From Spirochaetota bacterium (GTDB lineage: Bacteria > Spirochaetota > Spirochaetia > Treponematales > UBA12059), in the NCBI GenBank assembly GCA_018262985.1, contig JADFDI010000008.1:62001-126000 (forward strand): 64,000 nucleotides of DNA. The letters run 5' to 3'. The translations under genes and the position numbers were made by a program. The notes under the pieces were generated by a model. The model searched no databases and had not been told where the DNA came from. It saw nothing but the letters and a program-made list of their open reading frames with translations. Of the stretch, positions 16,203-24,148 are shown one piece after another (position 1 is the first letter of the stretch; every line of letters begins with the position of its first letter).

Positions 16203-16726
16203 ACGGGCACGAACCGGCGGGAGGACCCGCCCGCCGCCTGTTCGCCCTGCTCCGCTCCGCCGGACTCACGGCGGCGTTCGCGGAGTCCTGCACGGGCGGC
16301 CTCTGCGCGGCGGCCCTCACGGCGATTCCCGGCTCGTCCTCGGTCTTCCTCGGCGGCGTCGTCTCCTATTCGAACGAGTCGAAGCGCGAGCTGCTCGGCG
16401 TGGACGCGGCGACGCTCGACCGGCACGGCGCGGTTTCCGCCGAGGTCGTTCGCGAAATGGCGAGCGGCGCCGTCGGACGCTTCGGCGCCGATTGCGCGCT
16501 CGCGGTCTCCGGCATCGCGGGTCCCGAGGGGGGCACGGCCGGAAAGCCGGTCGGCACGGTGTGGATAGGCGTCCGGTTCCGCGGCGCGGCCCTCGAGCGC
16601 CGCTATCGCTTCGACGGGGACCGCGACGCGGTGAGGAACGCCGCGCGGGACGCGGCCTTCGCGCAGCTCGCGGCGCTCGTGGCTGACGGCGCCCCTCCGG
16701 AGCGGGACGGTTCCGATCAAGCTTGA
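16199..16726 (+). CDS. pncC: Nicotinamide-nucleotide amidase (CinA C-terminal family)
   Basis: About 175 aa from a TTG at 16199 that overlaps the bactofilin stop (TTGA). An ATG at 16124 would run 79 bp into the bactofilin gene. Motifs: [58 protein letters not shown]. It deamidates NMN to NaMN in NAD recycling. Only the C-terminal amidase domain is present; the N-terminal COG1058 domain of full CinA is missing, as in stand-alone PncC. The rho -35 box overlaps its stop codon. Confidence 0.85.
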   Translation: MNGHEPAGGPARRLFALLRSAGLTAAFAESCTGGLCAAALTAIPGSSSVFLGGVVSYSNESKRELLGVDAATLDRHGAVSAEVVREMASGAVGRFGADCALAVSGIAGPEGGTAGKPVGTVWIGVRFRGAALERRYRFDGDRDAVRNAARDAAFAQLAALVADGAPPERDGSDQA

Positions 16727-16751
16727 CAACCCCGGGGGGCGGGGATATAGT
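16723..16751 (+). promoter_or_regulatory. rho promoter
   Basis: TTGACA (16723-16728), 17-bp spacer, TATAGT (16746-16751): near-consensus sigma-70. The -35 overlaps the pncC stop codon. Confidence 0.85.
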
Positions 16752-16934
16752 CCTTTCCATTCGTGCAGTTCCGCGCCCGTTCCGGCGCGTCGAAGCTCCC
16801 CGATCAAATTTCAGAGATTCAAGCGTCCGTCGTTCCAGGACCCGGACGTTCCAGGCAGGGACGATTGCGCCGTTTCCGGAGCGCTCCACAACCCGCCACA
16901 TCCCGCTAAACGATCAAGCGACACGGAGTAGTCA
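16752..16934 (+). promoter_or_regulatory. Long leader of rho
   Basis: About 175 nt separate the predicted start of transcription from the rho ATG. No open frame with a ribosome site is evident. The leader is C-rich and G-poor in places and has a run of partly repeated GTTCCAGG-like segments (near 16830-16858). Long leaders subject to Rho autotermination are known for rho in other bacteria; that role here is inferred. Confidence 0.5.
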
Positions 16935-18635
16935 ATGGCAGTTATCCGCAAAAAGCGCGCGTCGACCGCCGAGGGCGACGGGATCAATCCCGGGGAACAG
17001 CCGTCCCTCCTCGCAGAGGAGCAGGCCGAATCCGGACCGGCTGAAACCGGGGAGACCGAGCCGACGGCGGAACCTGGCGAGGCCGTGGACTCCGAGCTTT
17101 CCGGCGAGCGCGAGCCCGCGCGCGTACGGATCAAGCGCAAGGTTCCCCGCCCTGAAGGCGAACGCGCGGCTCCGGAGGGCTTCGCCGGGGCAGCGCGGCC
17201 CGAGCTCGAGTCCGGGAAGTCCACCTTCTCGCCGGGCTTCGTGAGGCGGCAGGAGAGCTTCGAACGCTCCGCCCCGTCGGGCTTCGCCGGACCGGCCGGC
17301 TTCACCGGACCGGCCGGCTTCGAGGCGCCGCCGGCGCGGCCCGAGTCCACCGAGAACCGCTCGCGGCTCTCGATCAACGACCTGACCAGCATGCCCGTCA
17401 AGGAGCTCAGGGACCTGGCCGCCAGTTACGGCATCGGCCACGAGGACATGGTGACGCTCAAGAAGCAGGAGCTCATCTTCCACACCCTGAAGGCCCACAC
17501 CGACCACGGCGGCATCATCTACGCCTACGGTTCGCTCGAAATACTGCCCGACGGCTACGGCTTCCTCCGCTCGCCCCAGAACTCCTACCTGCCCGGCACA
17601 GACGATATCTACATCAGCCCGAGCCAGATCCGCCTGTTCAACCTGAAGACCGGCGACACGGTGTACGGCCAGATCCGCAGCCCGAAGGAGGGCGAGCGCT
17701 TCTTCGCCATGCTGCGCGTCGAACAGGTCAACTTCGACGAACCGGCGGTCGCGCAGAACCGCATCCCCTTCGAGAACCTGACCCCGCTCTACCCCAACGC
17801 CAAGCTCAACCTCGAGACCGCCACCGAGGAGATCTCGACCCGCATCATCAACCTTTTCTGCCCCATCGGCAAGGGCCAGCGCGCGCTCATCGTCTCGCCG
17901 CCGCGCACCGGCAAGACCATCCTCATGCAGCGCATCGCCAACGCCATCACGAAGAACCATCCCGAGGTCTACCTCATCGTCCTCCTGATCGACGAGCGCC
18001 CCGAGGAAGTCACCGACATGGAGCGCACCGTCAAGGCCGAGGTCATTTCCTCCACCTTCGACGAGCAGGCCACGCGCCACGTCCAGGTGGCGGAAATGGT
18101 GCTGGAGAAGGCCAAGCGCCTCGTGGAGCACGGCAAGGACGTGGTCATCCTCCTCGACTCGATCACCCGCCTCGCGCGCGCCTACAACCAGACCGTGCCC
18201 ACCTCCGGCAAGATCCTCTCGGGCGGCGTCGACTCCAACGCCCTCCACAAACCCAAGCGCTTCTTCGGCGCCGCGCGCAACATCGAGGGCGGCGGCTCGC
18301 TCTCGATCATCGCCACGGCCCTGGTGGACACCGGAAGCCGCATGGACGAGGTCATCTTCGAGGAGTTCAAGGGCACCGGCAACATGGAGATCAACCTCGA
18401 CCGCAGGCTCTCCGACCGCCGCCTCTACCCCGCGCTCAACATCAAGAAGTCCGGCACCCGCAAGGAGGAGCTCCTCCTCACCGAGGAAGAGCTCCAGAAG
18501 GTGTGGATACTCCGCAAGGTCATCAACCCGATGGACGACGTGGAGATAATCGAGCTCCTGATTGACAAGATGATGAAATCCAAGAATAATGAGGCCTTCC
18601 TGCGCTCGATGAACAGCCCGATGGGCGGCAACTAG
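16935..18635 (+). CDS. rho: Transcription termination factor Rho
   Basis: 566 aa against about 420 for E. coli Rho. Residues 1-145 are an acidic/Pro/Gly extension with short repeats ([18 protein letters not shown]). The helical Rho_N domain follows (about 146-190), then the RNA-binding cold-shock domain (about 195-270; [11 protein letters not shown]), then the RecA-like ATPase with P-loop SPPRTGKT (321-328) and Walker [17 protein letters not shown] (near 395). Q- and R-loop regions are intact, so it should be a functional hexameric helicase. Extended N termini are known in high-GC bacteria. Confidence 0.97.
   Translation: MAVIRKKRASTAEGDGINPGEQPSLLAEEQAESGPAETGETEPTAEPGEAVDSELSGEREPARVRIKRKVPRPEGERAAPEGFAGAARPELESGKSTFSPGFVRRQESFERSAPSGFAGPAGFTGPAGFEAPPARPESTENRSRLSINDLTSMPVKELRDLAASYGIGHEDMVTLKKQELIFHTLKAHTDHGGIIYAYGSLEILPDGYGFLRSPQNSYLPGTDDIYISPSQIRLFNLKTGDTVYGQIRSPKEGERFFAMLRVEQVNFDEPAVAQNRIPFENLTPLYPNAKLNLETATEEISTRIINLFCPIGKGQRALIVSPPRTGKTILMQRIANAITKNHPEVYLIVLLIDERPEEVTDMERTVKAEVISSTFDEQATRHVQVAEMVLEKAKRLVEHGKDVVILLDSITRLARAYNQTVPTSGKILSGGVDSNALHKPKRFFGAARNIEGGGSLSIIATALVDTGSRMDEVIFEEFKGTGNMEINLDRRLSDRRLYPALNIKKSGTRKEELLLTEEELQKVWILRKVINPMDDVEIIELLIDKMMKSKNNEAFLRSMNSPMGGN
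18562..18590 (+). promoter_or_regulatory. rpmE promoter inside the 3' end of rho
   Basis: TTGACA (18562-18567), 17-bp spacer, AATAAT (18585-18590), about 120 bp before the rpmE GTG. It is unusually AT-rich against the surrounding coding sequence. Confidence 0.65.
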
Positions 18636-18714
18636 CGCGAAGGAAAATCAGCACGCCGTCGCGAAAGCCGGTATTCTGGCAATCCGATATGGCGGCGCAC
18701 GAAGGAGGTTTGCC

Positions 18715-18918
18715 GTGCAGCAGGATATCCACCCCAAGTACGAGCTCACCACGATCACGTGCGCCTGCGGGAATGTCATTGAGACCCGTTCGACGGTAAA
18801 GAACATCCAGGTCGAAATTTGCTCGGCCTGCCACCCTTTCTTTACCGGCAAGCAGAAACTGGTCGACACCGCGGGCCGCATCGAGCGGTTCCGGAAGAAG
18901 TACGGGATCAAGGAGTAA
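18715..18918 (+). CDS. rpmE: 50S ribosomal protein L31, zinc-binding form
   Basis: 67 aa; GTG start with AGGAGG 6 bp upstream. Cys16, Cys18, Cys36 and Cys39 form the zinc site of the C+ type, and HPFFTGKQK is the L31 signature. It bridges the ribosomal subunits. The zinc form is typically replaced by a Cys-free paralogue during zinc starvation; none is in this window. It has its own promoter within rho and a strong terminator. Confidence 0.96.
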   Translation: MQQDIHPKYELTTITCACGNVIETRSTVKNIQVEICSACHPFFTGKQKLVDTAGRIERFRKKYGIKE

Positions 18919-18942
18919 GACTCCTTCCCTCCTCACGGAACG

Positions 18943-18973
18943 AACGGCCGCCCCTCCGGGCGGCCGTTTTGTT
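18943..18973 (+). terminator. Terminator after rpmE
   Basis: An 11-bp perfect stem, AACGGCCGCCC / GGGCGGCCGTT (18943-18953, 18958-18968) with a CTCC loop, is followed by TTGTTT. Positioned between rpmE and the converging rdgB, it may serve mainly the plus strand. Confidence 0.88.
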
Positions 18974-19007
18974 TCGTCGCGCGCGAATGGAAGCGCGGTT
19001 TCCCCCG

Positions 19008-19607
19008 TCAGGGCTCGGCGACCAGGTCGGCGAGGAGGGCGGCCATCCGGCGGGCGGCGCGGCCGCGGTGGGAGACGCGCGACTTCTCTTCCATCGTGAG
19101 CTCCGCGACCGAGCGTCCGAGCTCCGGCAGGAACACGACCGGGTCGTAACCGAAGCCGCCGGAGCCGCGGGGAGCCTCGAGGAGGACGCCTTCGCAGGTT
19201 TCCTGGGCGGAGAAATGACGGTTGCCCGAAAGCACCAGGGTCAGGCAGCAGACGAAGCGGCAGGAGCGGTCGCGCTCGCCTCGCATGACCTCGAGGAGGA
19301 GGCGGTTGCGGTCCGATGCTTCCAGCTTCGGACCGCCGTCGACCTGCCCGTACCGCGCGGAGCGGATGCCCGGTTCGCCGGAGAGCGCGTCGACGCAGAG
19401 CCCCGAGTCGTCGGCGAGCACCGGAGCGCGAACGAGGGCGTGGAGGGCCCTCGCCTTGATGAGGGAGTTGGCGAGGAAGTCCTCGCCGTCCTCCGCCGGG
19501 TCGAACGCGACGCCCGCGTCGCGGGGCAGGCGGAGCTCGACGCCGGGAAGGAGGGGCGCGAGCTCCTCGACCTTGTGCGGGTTGTTGGTGGCCAGATAGA
19601 CGATCAT
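19008..19607 (-). CDS. rdgB: XTP/dITP pyrophosphatase (RdgB/HAM1)
   Basis: 199 aa. Starts YLATNNPHKVEEL (the SNNxxK-type motif) and carries LADDSGLCVDAL, GEPGIRSARY, GSGGFGYDPVVF and SHRGRA, which form the substrate pocket. It removes deaminated purine nucleotides (dITP, XTP) from the pool. ATG at 19607 overlaps the stop of the upstream sigma-like gene (ATGA), so the two are translationally coupled and share an RpoN-type promoter. Confidence 0.95.
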   Translation of the reverse strand: MIVYLATNNPHKVEELAPLLPGVELRLPRDAGVAFDPAEDGEDFLANSLIKARALHALVRAPVLADDSGLCVDALSGEPGIRSARYGQVDGGPKLEASDRNRLLLEVMRGERDRSCRFVCCLTLVLSGNRHFSAQETCEGVLLEAPRGSGGFGYDPVVFLPELGRSVAELTMEEKSRVSHRGRAARRMAALLADLVAEP

Positions 19608-20503
19608 GAGCCGGATTCTAGCGGGAAGGAAGCGCCCTCGGGAAGTCCCGTCGCCGCGCGCTTGATCCGCGCGAGCCCGGCGTCGACCGTTCCCTTGGGC
19701 ACCCCGAGCAGGATGGCGACGTGCCGGTTCGGAAGCTGGGTCCGCGTCGATCGCACCAGGGCGAGGGCCCTCTCGAAGCGTTCCCGCTCCCGGGCGAGGC
19801 GCTCGGCGAGCATGACCCGCCGAGTCGGATCCTCCTCCCGCAGGTAGCGCCGTTCGAGGCAGGAATAACGGGCCCAGGACGCGTCGCGGAGGCGGACGCG
19901 CCGTTCCAGGCGCGAGCGGGCCCGATCGCCGTAGGAGCGCGCGGCCAGCACCGCCGCGGCCAGCAGCTCGACGCTCATGCCGGAGCGCCGGGCGTAGCGC
20001 TCGACCCGGGCGTCGTCGAGCCAGGGCGCGCACTTCAGGCAGAGGTAGCCGGCGCGCGTCGCGAGCGAACGGCTCGCGCGCGTCGGCCTGGACGCGGGCT
20101 CGCGCCCCCCGGAAGCGGGCCGCTCGGCGCACATCCACCCGTCCGTCCCGTCGGGCGCTTCGGGTTCGAGCGCCTCGACGGCCAGGCTCGCCTCGATCTC
20201 TCCGACGGCCTCGAAATCGGCGGAACGAGCGCCGCGGCGCCTGAGGCTGAGCGCGAAGTAGCGCGTAGCCGAGCGGAGGTAGGCCTCGAAGGGAACGTCC
20301 CTTTCCTCGAAGCGCGTCACGAGCCGCGCGAGCCGTTCCCCGTAGCGGCTAAAAATCTCTCCGACGTCGTCTTCCCCGGAGAGCCCGTAGCGCCGCGGAT
20401 CGCGGTACAACTCGCGGGCCACGAGCGCGAGCGCGGCGCGCAGATCCTCCTCGCCGGAAGCGGCGCGCAGCGCCGCCAGGTGCAATTCGCTCGGCTTTTC
20501 CAT
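19604..20503 (-). CDS. Sigma-factor-like regulatory protein
   Basis: 299 aa; AAGGAG 6 bp before the ATG. The N-terminal part (about 40-95: EIFSRYGERLARLVTRFEERDVPFEAYLRSATRYFALSLRRR-like pattern) resembles sigma region 2. The C-terminal part (about 240-290: LPNRHVAILLGVPKGTVDAGLARIKRA) is a helix-turn-helix like sigma region 4. The middle contains a CLKCAPWL zinc-knuckle-like pair of Cys. Similar long, diverged sigma-like proteins occur in spirochaetes, but I cannot name the family. It is preceded by an RpoN site and coupled to rdgB. Confidence 0.65.
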   Translation of the reverse strand: MEKPSELHLAALRAASGEEDLRAALALVARELYRDPRRYGLSGEDDVGEIFSRYGERLARLVTRFEERDVPFEAYLRSATRYFALSLRRRGARSADFEAVGEIEASLAVEALEPEAPDGTDGWMCAERPASGGREPASRPTRASRSLATRAGYLCLKCAPWLDDARVERYARRSGMSVELLAAAVLAARSYGDRARSRLERRVRLRDASWARYSCLERRYLREEDPTRRVMLAERLARERERFERALALVRSTRTQLPNRHVAILLGVPKGTVDAGLARIKRAATGLPEGASFPLESGS

Positions 20504-20538
20504 GGCGACTCCTTGTTGAAAAGGTTTGCCATGTAAAT

Positions 20539-20554
20539 TGCACCAACCGTGCCA
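20539..20554 (-). promoter_or_regulatory. Sigma-54 (RpoN) -24/-12 promoter
   Basis: Read on the minus strand: TGGCACGGTTGGTGCA. It matches the RpoN consensus TGGCACGNNNNTTGCW at every fixed position but one (G for the first T of TTGC). The GG and GC dinucleotides are spaced correctly. Transcription would start near 20528, giving a leader of about 25 nt before the sigma-like gene. The motif is visible; function is inferred. Confidence 0.65.
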
Positions 20555-20604
20555 ACCCTGCCGTGGCCTTGGGACGTCCGGCGGCGAGCGCCTGGCGTCC
20601 GCGC

Positions 20605-21600
20605 TCAGGGCAAGTCGGCGCGATCCTGCGAGAAAGCCCCCGCGAAGGCCTCGAGCAGGCGCTCGCGGACGCTCTCGATGCGGCCGCCTATCGCGAGTCC
20701 CGCCGCGAGCCGGTGCCCGCCGCCGCCGAAGCGGGCCGCTATCGATCCGACGTCGACGAACTCCCTGGACCTGAGGCCCACCGTGCAGTCGGTCGAGGTC
20801 TCCTGCCGGATGATCATGGCGGCCTCCACGCCCGCCACCGTCATGAGGAGTTGGTAGAGCATGTCGGAATCGCGGCTCGCGATGCCGTAGCGCCGCTGGT
20901 CCTCCTCCGTGACGTAGGAGACGAGCAGCCTGCCGTCGAAGTACGGCTCGACGCGGTGGAGTATCTCGCCCATGAGCCGCCGCACCAGGAGCGGCTTGCC
21001 GCCGTACATCGCGGAGAAGGCGCGCTTCGGGGAGGCTCCGGCGGCGACGAGCCGCGCGGCCGCCTCGAAGACGAAGGCGGAGCGCTCGTCGAGGTGCCGG
21101 AAAAAACCCGTGTCCGTGGCGAGGCCGAAGAGGAGCCATTCGGCCTCCTCCCTGGTCGGCGCGTCGCCGGCCGCCTCTATGACCCGGAGCACGAGCTCCG
21201 TCACGGCCGGCGAATGCTCGTCGATGTAGACGACCTCGCCCGAGGACTCGCCGGCGGCGTGGTGGTCGATGAAGGCGAGCGGGAGCTTCGGCAAGCGTTC
21301 GGCGACGCGGCCGATACGCTGCAGGCTCGAACAATCGAGGATGATGGTCGCCGCGTTCCGCTCGTCGAGGCCGGAGGGGGGATAGACCGAGAAGGCGTGC
21401 TCGAAGGGCATGATCTCGGTCCGGGTGAAGGGTCCGGCCGAGAGGAGGGCGACCTTCTTGCCGCGGCGGCGGAGGAAGGACCCGAGCGCGAGCTGGCTGC
21501 CCACGCAGTCGCCGTCCGGCTCCTTGTGGCCGACCACGAGGTACGAGGAGTACTTCCCGAGGAAATCGAACAGCTCGTCCGGTACGGCTTTGCGGTCCAT
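20605..21600 (-). CDS. DHH/DHHA1-family phosphoesterase (NrnA-like)
   Basis: 331 aa. HKEPDGDCVGS (DxD motif), ILDCSS, FIDHHA (DHH motif), ATDTGFFRHL, and a DHHA1 C-terminal domain with RFGGGGHRLAAG, which binds the substrate phosphate. This layout is that of NrnA-type nanoRNases/pAp phosphatases, or c-di-AMP/pGpG hydrolases of the same family. Overall soluble, no GGDEF/TM part. Follows the M24 peptidase gene by 5 bp, in an operon. Confidence 0.88.
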   Translation of the reverse strand: MDRKAVPDELFDFLGKYSSYLVVGHKEPDGDCVGSQLALGSFLRRRGKKVALLSAGPFTRTEIMPFEHAFSVYPPSGLDERNAATIILDCSSLQRIGRVAERLPKLPLAFIDHHAAGESSGEVVYIDEHSPAVTELVLRVIEAAGDAPTREEAEWLLFGLATDTGFFRHLDERSAFVFEAAARLVAAGASPKRAFSAMYGGKPLLVRRLMGEILHRVEPYFDGRLLVSYVTEEDQRRYGIASRDSDMLYQLLMTVAGVEAAMIIRQETSTDCTVGLRSREFVDVGSIAARFGGGGHRLAAGLAIGGRIESVRERLLEAFAGAFSQDRADLP

Positions 21601-21605
21601 GGGCT

Positions 21606-22766
21606 TCACCTGCAGAGGAGCAGGCGGGTCTGGGGCGTCCCGCCCGACACGACGGCCTCGCCGTCGCGGATATAGACGTCGATCTCCGTGCGGAGCCCGA
21701 AGTCCTCGAAGTAGATGCCCGGCTCGATCGAGAAGCAGGATCCTTCGACGAGGAGCCGCCGGTCGGGGAACTCCACCGAATCGAGGTTCGCGCCGGAGCC
21801 GTGGCACTCCGTGTCGATGCCGTGGCCGAGGCGGTGGCGCAGGGCCGCCCCGTGCCCGGCCCCGATGAGGATTTCCCGGGCGCGCGCGTCCGCTTCGGCG
21901 CCGCTCGGCGGCGTTCCGGCCGCCAGGCGCTCCTTGATGAAGGCGAGCGCGCCGTCGCGGGCGGCCAGCAGCTCGTCGAAGGCCTTGCCGACGCGGCTCG
22001 GCGCCTCGGTCCCGAAAACGCCGAGCCACGATATGTCCGCGTAGATGGCGCCCGGCGCCTTCGCCTTGGCCCAGAGGTCGAGCTGGACGACGTCGCCGGG
22101 CTCGAAGGTTCTCGAGTTCTCTCCGGGTTCGTAGTGCGGATCTCCCGAATTGGGTCCCGCCGCCACGATGGGCGGGTGATCGCATTCCATTCCGAGCCCG
22201 TCGAAGAGCGAGAGGATGCGCCGCTGCACCTCGCGCTCGGTCACCGGCTTTCCGGCTCGATAGCGCTCCGCTATCTCGGCCCAGACCGCGTCCACGATCG
22301 AGTAGAGCTTGCGGGCCGAGGCTTCGTGGGATTCGATCCCTTTGAGGTCGAGGGTGCCGAGCAGGCGTTGGACGAGGGATTCGGCGCCCCGGAGCTCGAG
22401 CCCGCACGCCTCGAGGAGGAGGGCCGTGCCGTGGTCCAGGTAGCTGACCGCGCTGACCGTCTCCGACCAATGGGCGCCGACCCTTAGGCCGCGGAACGCG
22501 GCTAGCTCGCGCGACAGCGCTTCTCGTCCTGAGTAGACGCGCTTGGCGCCGGGGATCCGGTCGAGTATGCCGGGTTCGACGCCATTGACGATGCGCGTCG
22601 GCTCGCCTTCGGCCGGCACGACGAGGAACCACCAGCGGGTGTTCGTGACGCCGGGGTCCATGCCGACTATGGCGTCCGAAAGCGCGTCGCGGTGCTTGAA
22701 GTTGCAGAAGAGCCACGCGTCCAGGCCTTCGGCCTTGAGCGCGGCGCGTACGGCGTCGAGATTCAT
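21606..22766 (-). CDS. M24-family metallopeptidase (Xaa-Pro peptidase-like)
   Basis: 386 aa; AAAGGA precedes the ATG. The N-terminal creatinase-like domain (1-155) is followed by a pita-bread domain with two-metal ligands: Asp pair in VQLDLWAKAK...ADISW, His in HRLGHGID, Glu in SIEPGIYFE and Glu in LRTEIDVYI. It should remove N-terminal residues next to proline or act on a related dipeptide. First gene of the operon with the DHH phosphoesterase. Exact specificity cannot be deduced. Confidence 0.88.
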   Translation of the reverse strand: MNLDAVRAALKAEGLDAWLFCNFKHRDALSDAIVGMDPGVTNTRWWFLVVPAEGEPTRIVNGVEPGILDRIPGAKRVYSGREALSRELAAFRGLRVGAHWSETVSAVSYLDHGTALLLEACGLELRGAESLVQRLLGTLDLKGIESHEASARKLYSIVDAVWAEIAERYRAGKPVTEREVQRRILSLFDGLGMECDHPPIVAAGPNSGDPHYEPGENSRTFEPGDVVQLDLWAKAKAPGAIYADISWLGVFGTEAPSRVGKAFDELLAARDGALAFIKERLAAGTPPSGAEADARAREILIGAGHGAALRHRLGHGIDTECHGSGANLDSVEFPDRRLLVEGSCFSIEPGIYFEDFGLRTEIDVYIRDGEAVVSGGTPQTRLLLCR

Positions 22767-22885
22767 GGAAATCCTTTCGCCGCGCTCCGGGCGGACCTGA
22801 ACGGGCCGGGCGCGCGGGCTGGGGGACAGCATGGCTCGCCCGCGCCGAATTGGCAAGCGGGGGCGCGCGACGGCCTCCGTCTTCG

Positions 22886-23317
22886 CTAGAACGCCACCTT
22901 GAGCTCCGTGACCTTGAATTTCTCGGCGGCCGCGTCGTCCGTCAGCAGGCCCCAGGTCGAATCCTTGCGATTCGCCTTGACGTAGAGCCTTACGTGGCTG
23001 AAAACGCCGTCCTTGTAGAAGATGGTCATCGACGGGAAGGCCGGATCGTCGGAGACGACCAGGCTGGCCTTGCCTCCGGACTTGAACCACTCGGCCGGGA
23101 TGTAAAGCTCGGCGAAATCGGTCGCTCCCTTGCGGTAGACCACGCGATAGCCGAGCGCGTGGGAGAACACCCTGATGACGTCGAGCCGGAAGGGATAGTA
23201 GGGCGAGGGGTCGCTTATCTTCGGTTCCACCGGGACGCCCGGCCGCTCCTGCGCGACCGCGGGCAGGACGGCGAGGAAGGCGGCGACGACGAAAAGGGCG
23301 ATGAAAATCCGTTTCAT
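22886..23317 (-). CDS. Secreted protein of unknown function (143 aa)
   Basis: GGAGG 6 bp before the ATG. Signal peptide about 1-22 (Ala-Val-Ala-Gln). The mature part looks like a small beta-sandwich (SPYYPFRLDVIRVFSHALGYRVVYRKG ... FAELYIPAEWF). I recognise no named family, though similar small periplasmic proteins are found in treponemes. It has its own promoter (23348-23376). Confidence 0.75.
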   Translation of the reverse strand: MKRIFIALFVVAAFLAVLPAVAQERPGVPVEPKISDPSPYYPFRLDVIRVFSHALGYRVVYRKGATDFAELYIPAEWFKSGGKASLVVSDDPAFPSMTIFYKDGVFSHVRLYVKANRKDSTWGLLTDDAAAEKFKVTELKVAF

Positions 23318-23347
23318 GCGAGCCTCCGTGAAATCCTTTCCGCTGGA

Positions 23348-23376
23348 ATTATAGGGCCTGGCGGTCCGGCCCGCAA
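23348..23376 (-). promoter_or_regulatory. Promoter of the secreted 143-aa protein
   Basis: On the minus strand: TTGCGG (23376-23371), 17-bp spacer, perfect TATAAT (23353-23348), about 30 bp before the ATG. Confidence 0.7.
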
Positions 23377-23427
23377 GGCGACGGGGAAAAGTCCGGAGCG
23401 GCCTCGCTTGTACGGAGCGTCGCCGCC

Positions 23428-24111
23428 GTGGATACTTTCCCCATGGCCCCTCCCCTGACCGCCGAGAACCTCCTCGAGCTCGCCTGGCAGCGCCTCGTCC
23501 CGCGCTATCCCGACGCGGAGCCCCTGCTCGCGTACCGGAGCTGCTTCGAGCTCCTCTGCGCCGTGATCCTGTCGGCCCAATGCACCGACGACATGGTGAA
23601 CAAGGTCACGCCCGCCCTCTTCGCCCGCTGGCCCGACGCCTCGTCGATGGCCGCCGCGGATATCGGCGAGCTGGAGGCCGCGGTGAAGCCGACCGGCTTC
23701 TACCGCAACAAGGCGCGCCACCTCAAGGCCTGCGCCGCCGTCCTCGAAAGCCGTTACGGCGGCGCGCCGCCCGCCTCCATCGAGGAGCTGGTCGGCCTGC
23801 CCGGCGTGGGCCGCAAGACCGCCAACCTCGTGGCGAGCGCCTGTTCCGGCGTTCCCGGCATCATCGCGGACACGCACGTCATCCGCCTCTGCGCCCGACT
23901 CGGCCTCGTGCCGAAGGCCGACCCCGATCTGGTCGAACGGCGCATAGCGGCAGCGGCGCCGGCAGCGCGGTGGACGGCGCTCTCGCACGCGCTCAACCGC
24001 CACGGAAAGTTCGTGTGCACCGCGAGAAAGCCCGCTTGCGCGGCCTGCGTCCTGTCGGACGCCTGCCCGTCCTCCGCTTCCTTCGGAAACAAAGCGGCAT
24101 CGAACGCCTGA
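23428..24111 (+). CDS. nth: Endonuclease III
   Basis: 227 aa from GTG 23428; an ATG at 23443 (five residues in) is an equally good start. HhH motif LPGVGRKTANLV with catalytic Lys130, and catalytic Asp148 (IADTHV). A C-x6-C-x2-C-x5-C iron-sulphur cluster motif uses Cys197, 204, 207 and 213. Base-excision repair glycosylase/AP lyase for oxidised pyrimidines. Followed 37 bp later by the recQ-like helicase, forming a repair pair. Confidence 0.96.
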   Translation: MDTFPMAPPLTAENLLELAWQRLVPRYPDAEPLLAYRSCFELLCAVILSAQCTDDMVNKVTPALFARWPDASSMAAADIGELEAAVKPTGFYRNKARHLKACAAVLESRYGGAPPASIEELVGLPGVGRKTANLVASACSGVPGIIADTHVIRLCARLGLVPKADPDLVERRIAAAAPAARWTALSHALNRHGKFVCTARKPACAACVLSDACPSSASFGNKAASNA

Positions 24112-24148
24112 GGCAAGCGTCGCCTCCAAAATCCGGCGTTGCATCGCC

